DNA from: an uncultured Ruminococcus sp.
GTDB taxonomy: Bacteria > Bacillota > Clostridia > Oscillospirales > Acutalibacteraceae
Assembly (NCBI GenBank): GCA_902773065.1
Contig: CACYDD010000415.1
Span: forward strand, 1-9,402
Length of the DNA: 9,402 nt
Direction of reading: 5' to 3'
Part shown: positions 5,946 to 9,402 of the stretch, one piece after another
Position numbering within the stretch: the first letter of the stretch is position 1
Layout of the letters: every line of letters starts with the position of its first letter
Made by a program: the position numbers and the translations under genes
Notes under the pieces: model-generated
The model's database searches: none
Seen by the model: only the letters and a program-made list of their open reading frames with translations
What the model was told of the DNA's origin: nothing

Positions 5946-6039
5946 CAATGTACAATGATTAACGTGGGGGAGATATTTTCCCCCTTGAAATTTATCGTAA
6001 GGGAAGTTTGCTATCCCCCTCATTGCACATTGTACATTG
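5946..6039. repeat. Repeat family 2 inverted element between rimI and tsaD
   Basis: The element has perfect 12-base inverted ends, CAATGTACAATG (5946-5957) and CATTGTACATTG (6028-6039). Inside each end, after a short spacer, lies a G-run on the arm strand (GTGGGGGAGA on the left; GAGGGGGATA read inverted on the right). The left arm also forms its own small hairpin, GGGGGA (5966-5971) with TCCCCC (5979-5984). It occupies almost all of the 116-base rimI-tsaD gap and stops 8 bases short of the tsaD ribosome-site region. It resembles a small non-autonomous (MITE-like) element; no transposase or target duplication is seen. Confidence 0.7.
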
Positions 6040-6041
6040 TT

Positions 6042-6485
6042 TTATAGTGTTTTTGTCATGATGAGGGCATCTTCTGTCGGGGCGCGGTAAAAGTTTTTGC
6101 GCAGTCCGACTTCCTCAAAGCCTGCGGATTCATAAAGGGAAACCGCCGCCGTATTGGACGGACGGACTTCTAAGGATATCGATTCCGCACCGTTGTTTTT
6201 CGCTGTTGTGCAGGCACTTTCGATGAGCTGTTTTGCCGCACTCTGCCTTCTGTATTCGGGAAATACGGCAATGTTGGAAACATAACAACTTTCGCAGACA
6301 ACAAAAATGCCGATATAGCCCACAATATTGTCCCCCGACTCCGCTACAAGGAAATGCGCCGTTCTGTTGTCAAGCTCTTCTGCAAGGCTTTTTTCGCTCC
6401 ATGGCTGAGAAAAGCATATTTTTTCAAGCTTTGCCAGCTCAGGAATATGCTTTTCGTTCATATCAATGATTTTCATCTGTATCAT
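6042..6485 (-). CDS. rimI: Ribosomal protein S18 N-alpha-acetyltransferase-like RimI (GNAT family)
   Basis: This 147-residue GNAT protein is expected to acetylate protein N-termini, classically ribosomal protein S18, using acetyl-CoA. Visible motifs are the N-terminal CFSQPWSEKSL (24-34), the YVSNIAVFPEYRRQ strand before the acetyl-CoA loop (68-81), and SLEVRPSN (104-111) followed by LYESAGF (117-123). Glu106 and Tyr118 match the usual catalytic pair. The acetyl-CoA loop reads RRQSAA instead of the usual R/Q-x-x-G-x-G/A, so Ser82 replaces the first glycine. The gene overlaps the end of the phosphatase gene by 23 bases, implying translational coupling. ATG 6485 is favoured because GAGG lies nine bases upstream; ATG 6476 is possible. 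Linkage with tsaD is common in bacteria and supports RimI over a generic acetyltransferase, though the substrate is not proven. Confidence 0.9.
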   Translation of the reverse strand: MIQMKIIDMNEKHIPELAKLEKICFSQPWSEKSLAEELDNRTAHFLVAESGDNIVGYIGIFVVCESCYVSNIAVFPEYRRQSAAKQLIESACTTAKNNGAESISLEVRPSNTAAVSLYESAGFEEVGLRKNFYRAPTEDALIMTKTL

Positions 6486-6930
6486 TCTCTAAAACCTCGG
6501 GTTTGTTCTTTATCAGAAGTTTGTAGAATTCATCTATCGCATCTTCTATCGCTTTGCGGCATCTTCTGTAGGTCACAAGGTCTGAACCGTAAGGGTCGGG
6601 AATACCGCCGCCAAGAATGTATATCTTACTTTGCGGTACACCTATCGACATAAGCGTCTGGGCATGCCCCTGTGTCATGACAACAAAAAGATCCGTAAAA
6701 TCAATATCATATTCTCTGATGATTCTCGGCTTATGCTTGCTGATATCAATATTGATTTCATTACAAACCTTTACAGCATTCTGAGATACGCCGCTGTCGC
6801 TTGCAAATCCGAGTGCCGCACTACTGTACATGATCCCTATTCCGTATTCAATGGATTTTTTTGCGAATATTGCCTCCGCCATCGGGCTTCGGCAGGTATT
6901 GCCTGTACAAACAAATAATATATGCAGCAT
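6463..6930 (-). CDS. Low-molecular-weight phosphatase, probable protein-arginine phosphatase (YwlE-like)
   Basis: With the start at 6930 the protein has 155 residues. The N-terminus holds the LMW-PTP P-loop CTGNTCRS: nucleophile Cys8 and Arg14. The general-acid Asp is Asp112 in PDPYG. The loop carries Thr12 where ordinary tyrosine phosphatases have a bulkier residue such as Ile. In B. subtilis YwlE a threonine here is tied to removal of phosphate from arginine, so phospho-arginine is the more likely substrate. That is inference; tyrosine phosphatase activity cannot be excluded, and no McsB arginine kinase is visible. Start 6930 is chosen because GGAGG lies eight bases upstream and overlaps the earlier in-frame ATG at 6945. 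It begins 21 bases after the polA stop and its end overlaps rimI by 23 bases, so it sits inside a tight operon. The charged C-terminal tail (NKPEVLENDTDENH) looks like disordered sequence. Confidence 0.9.
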   Translation of the reverse strand: MLHILFVCTGNTCRSPMAEAIFAKKSIEYGIGIMYSSAALGFASDSGVSQNAVKVCNEINIDISKHKPRIIREYDIDFTDLFVVMTQGHAQTLMSIGVPQSKIYILGGGIPDPYGSDLVTYRRCRKAIEDAIDEFYKLLIKNKPEVLENDTDENH

Positions 6931-6938
6931 TGCGCTGA

Positions 6939-6943
6939 CCTCC
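6939..6943 (-). promoter_or_regulatory. Ribosome binding site deciding the phosphatase start
   Basis: GGAGG (6943-6939 on the minus strand) lies eight bases before ATG 6930. It overlaps the upstream ATG 6945, which has no good site of its own. Confidence 0.75.
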
Positions 6944-6951
6944 ATTAGAAT

Positions 6952-9402
6952 TTATGCCTTTGCTTCATACCATGTTTTGCCTGTTCCTGCATCCGCTGTC
7001 AGCGGAACTGCAAGTTTTACGGCATTCTGCATTTCCTCGCTGAGAAGTTTCGCTGCTTTTTCAGCTTCTTGTTCGGGTGCTTCAACAATCAGTTCGTCAT
7101 GCACCTGAAGAATCAGTTTTGACTCCATCTTTTCTTGTTTCAGTCTTTCATAGACTCTTATCATAGCGATCTTGATGATATCCGCTGCTGTACCCTGAAT
7201 CGGCATATTCCTTGCCACTCTTTCACCAAAAGCACGAATATTGCGGTTAGATGCTGCCAGTTCGGGAAGATATCTTCTTCTGCCGAACATTGTTGTCACA
7301 TAGCCGTCAGTTTTCGCCTGTTCAACCGTCTGATTCATATAGTTGTCGATTCCCGAATACAGTCTGAGATAATCCTTGATATACTGATCTGCTTCTTTTC
7401 TCGATACGCCGATATCCTTGGAAAGCGAAAACGCACCGATACCGTATACAATACCGAAATTCACCGCCTTTGCCCTGCTTCGCAGTGCAGGCGTTACCAT
7501 TTCATCGGGAAGATTGAAAACCTTTGCGGCAGTAGAAGTATGGATATCAAGGTTATTTTCAAAGGCTTCGATCATATGTTTATCGTTGGCAATATGTGCC
7601 AAAACCCTTAGTTCAATTTGTGAATAGTCCGCATCTACCAGCACACAGCCTTCCTTTGCCGTAAAGAATTTCCTGAGTTCTCTGCCGCGCTGTGTCCTCA
7701 CGGGAATATTCTGCAAATTCGGCTCAGTAGAGCTGATTCTGCCTGTTCTTGTTTCCGTCTGATTAAAGCTGGAATGAATCCTGCCATCCGCGCCAATGAC
7801 TTTGAGAAGTCCGTCACAATAGGTGGATTTGAGCTTTGTCAGTGCACGGTATTCCAGAACATCTTTCACGATAGGATAATCGTTTTTCAGTTCTTCCAGT
7901 ACTTCCGCACTTGTAGAATAGCCGCTTTTGGTTTTCTTGCCCTTGGGAAGCATGAGTTTTTCAAAAAGCACCGTGCCAAGCTGTTTCGGGGAATTGATAT
8001 TGAATTCATACCCTGCCTGTTCACAGATACTGCTTCTCAGCCGTTCAATATCGGAATTCATACTTTCGCCGTATTCGTAAATTCCCTGTTTATCTACTGC
8101 AAAGCCTGTATTTTCCATAGAAGCCAGCACCCTTGCCAGCGGCAGTTCGATGTCATGAAGCAGGCTTGTCTGCTCTTTGGCATCTATTTCAGCGGAAAGC
8201 TTATCCGCAAGCGGAATAAAGCTTTCAGGCCCCGTGTTTTTGTCAGCTTTTAATGGAGTTATGGAATATTCACTGACCAGCCTGTCCATGTTGTAATCCG
8301 ACGCATTGGGATTCAGCAGGTACGCCGCAAGCTCGCTGTCAAAAATAACGCCCTCACAGTTGTACCCGCATTGTTCCGCCGCCGCAAAAATCGGTTTGAT
8401 ATTATGTGTTCTTTTTTGAATACTGCTGTCGGAAAGAAATTGTTCCGTAAATGCCGCAAAATCACTGCTGAATCTATCGGCAGTGTATACTTTTTCTTCG
8501 GCACAAAGTCTGATTTCTGTAATTTCCTCACCATCTGTCTGTGCAAGAAAATCAACAGTTTTGCCCTTCAGTTCTTCATACAGTTCCAACAGAGCTTTAC
8601 CCTCAACCAATGTCAGTTCACGGCTGTCTGCCGGTGTTTCCTCGGTCGGCACATAGGCAATATCACTGCCGCTGAGTCCCCATTTTTCCATGAGCGAGAA
8701 AAACTCAAACTTCGCCATCAGCCCTGCCGCTTCTGCCTTGTTGCAGTCCTTCGGAATATAGTGTTTGATCTCTGTATCGATCGGTGCTTCTGTGTTGATT
8801 GTACCGAGCATCAGGCTCATATAGGCACTGTCTTTGCCCTCGGTCAGCTTTTTTCTGATACCGGGTTTTACATCTATCGTATCTAAATTGTTATAGATAT
8901 TATCAAGGCTTTCAAATCTTGAAATCAGATCCTTTGCACCTTTTTCTCCGATTCCCGGCACACCGGGAATACAGTCGGAGGTATCTCCCTGAATTGCCTT
9001 GATATCAATCAGCTGTTTCGGAGTTACACCGTACACTTCTTTGATTTTTGCTTCATCATAAAGTGTAACTTCGGGCTTGCCGAATTTCGTTGCAGCAATC
9101 CGCACAGAAACTGTTGGTGAAACAAGCTGCAAACTATCCCTGTCACCTGTTGCGATAATACATTCATAACCCTCGTCCGTACATTTTTTAGCAAGTGTAC
9201 CCAGTATATCATCCGCTTCATAGCCTTCGCAGGTTACTATCTGAAATCCCAGTGCTGCAAGCAGGTCTTTCAGCGGCTGCATTTGCTGTGCCAACTCATT
9301 CGGCATACCCTTGCGGTTTGCCTTATATCCGTCATAAGCCTTATGGCGGAAGGTTGGTGCTTTCAGGTCAAAAGCCACTGCCACCGCATCAGGACTGCTT
9401 TC
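6952..9402 (-). CDS. polA: DNA polymerase I (partial, N-terminus off window)
   Basis: PolA fills gaps and removes RNA primers in replication and repair. The frame stays open to the right edge: 816 residues are visible, and a few dozen N-terminal residues lie beyond 9402. A GTG at 9384 is not the start, since homologous sequence (SSPDAVAVAFDLKAP) continues upstream of it. Numbering from the first visible codon, the 5' nuclease domain shows EGYEADDILG (59-68), TGDRDSLQLV (85-94) and the H3TH segment IPGVPGIGEKGAKDL (145-159). The 3'-5' exonuclease-like domain (about 270-410) lacks the metal-binding DxE: FLAQTD stands where E. coli has FDTETD. So proofreading is probably absent, as in B. subtilis and Taq PolA. 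Polymerase motifs are intact: motif A DADYSQIELR (590-599), motif B RAKAVNFGIVYG (643-654), motif C VHDE (767-770). It heads the visible part of the operon. Confidence 0.97.
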   Translation of the reverse strand, partial: ESSPDAVAVAFDLKAPTFRHKAYDGYKANRKGMPNELAQQMQPLKDLLAALGFQIVTCEGYEADDILGTLAKKCTDEGYECIIATGDRDSLQLVSPTVSVRIAATKFGKPEVTLYDEAKIKEVYGVTPKQLIDIKAIQGDTSDCIPGVPGIGEKGAKDLISRFESLDNIYNNLDTIDVKPGIRKKLTEGKDSAYMSLMLGTINTEAPIDTEIKHYIPKDCNKAEAAGLMAKFEFFSLMEKWGLSGSDIAYVPTEETPADSRELTLVEGKALLELYEELKGKTVDFLAQTDGEEITEIRLCAEEKVYTADRFSSDFAAFTEQFLSDSSIQKRTHNIKPIFAAAEQCGYNCEGVIFDSELAAYLLNPNASDYNMDRLVSEYSITPLKADKNTGPESFIPLADKLSAEIDAKEQTSLLHDIELPLARVLASMENTGFAVDKQGIYEYGESMNSDIERLRSSICEQAGYEFNINSPKQLGTVLFEKLMLPKGKKTKSGYSTSAEVLEELKNDYPIVKDVLEYRALTKLKSTYCDGLLKVIGADGRIHSSFNQTETRTGRISSTEPNLQNIPVRTQRGRELRKFFTAKEGCVLVDADYSQIELRVLAHIANDKHMIEAFENNLDIHTSTAAKVFNLPDEMVTPALRSRAKAVNFGIVYGIGAFSLSKDIGVSRKEADQYIKDYLRLYSGIDNYMNQTVEQAKTDGYVTTMFGRRRYLPELAASNRNIRAFGERVARNMPIQGTAADIIKIAMIRVYERLKQEKMESKLILQVHDELIVEAPEQEAEKAAKLLSEEMQNAVKLAVPLTADAGTGKTWYEAKA

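Noticed and set aside
5966..5984. GGGGGA / TCCCCC hairpin as a terminator between rimI and tsaD
   Set aside because: No T-run follows on either strand in a suitable position; treated as part of the inverted repeat element.
6931..6945. Upstream ATG of the phosphatase gene
   Set aside because: Its bases are part of the GGAGG site for ATG 6930, and five extra residues before the conserved N-terminal strand are not expected in this family.

Overview
The window looks like chromosomal housekeeping DNA from a low-to-moderate GC Gram-positive anaerobe, most likely a Ruminococcus-type clostridium (Oscillospiraceae). This is an inference from strong AGGAGG ribosome sites, AT-rich sigma-A promoters, the style of the encoded proteins and the gene order. 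No database search was possible. No tRNA, rRNA, CRISPR array, phage gene or transposase is visible.

Left part, read on the minus strand: galE (UDP-glucose 4-epimerase) has its own promoter and a palindromic terminator. After it comes a separately promoted gene for an RCC1-like repeat protein with a coiled-coil tail, which runs off the left edge. Centre, plus strand: ptsI (PTS enzyme I, with no HPr gene beside it) and a short TetR-family regulator resembling the DhaS group, each with its own promoter. Right part, minus strand: a probable operon in the order polA (runs off the right edge), low-molecular-weight phosphatase (YwlE-type arginine phosphatase signature), rimI (N-acetyltransferase) and tsaD (t6A tRNA modification). 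Short gaps or overlaps join the first three. A 116-base gap holding a long inverted repeat separates rimI from tsaD.

The least ordinary feature is in the spaces between genes. Three copies of one repeat, ending in the core CCGGCGGCTCGCCGG, lie at 1904-1998, 3802-3894 and 4861-4925, all in the same orientation. One lies between galE and ptsI. One lies between ptsI and the TetR gene, where its terminal hairpin plus a T-run looks like the ptsI terminator. The third runs into tsaD and encodes the last nine or ten residues of TsaD. A second repeat family, built on AATGTACAATG followed by a G-run, occurs as an inverted pair between rimI and tsaD and as single units near the TetR/tsaD terminator. 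The 355-base gap at 4539-4893 holds a bidirectional terminator, a unit of the second family, a separate imperfect inverted repeat and the start of the third copy of the first family; no convincing gene is seen there.

Three start sites were reassigned. The TetR gene starts at 3969 (its promoter lies inside the longer frame), the phosphatase starts at 6930 (its ribosome site overlaps the upstream ATG), and polA does not start at 9384 but continues past the window edge.
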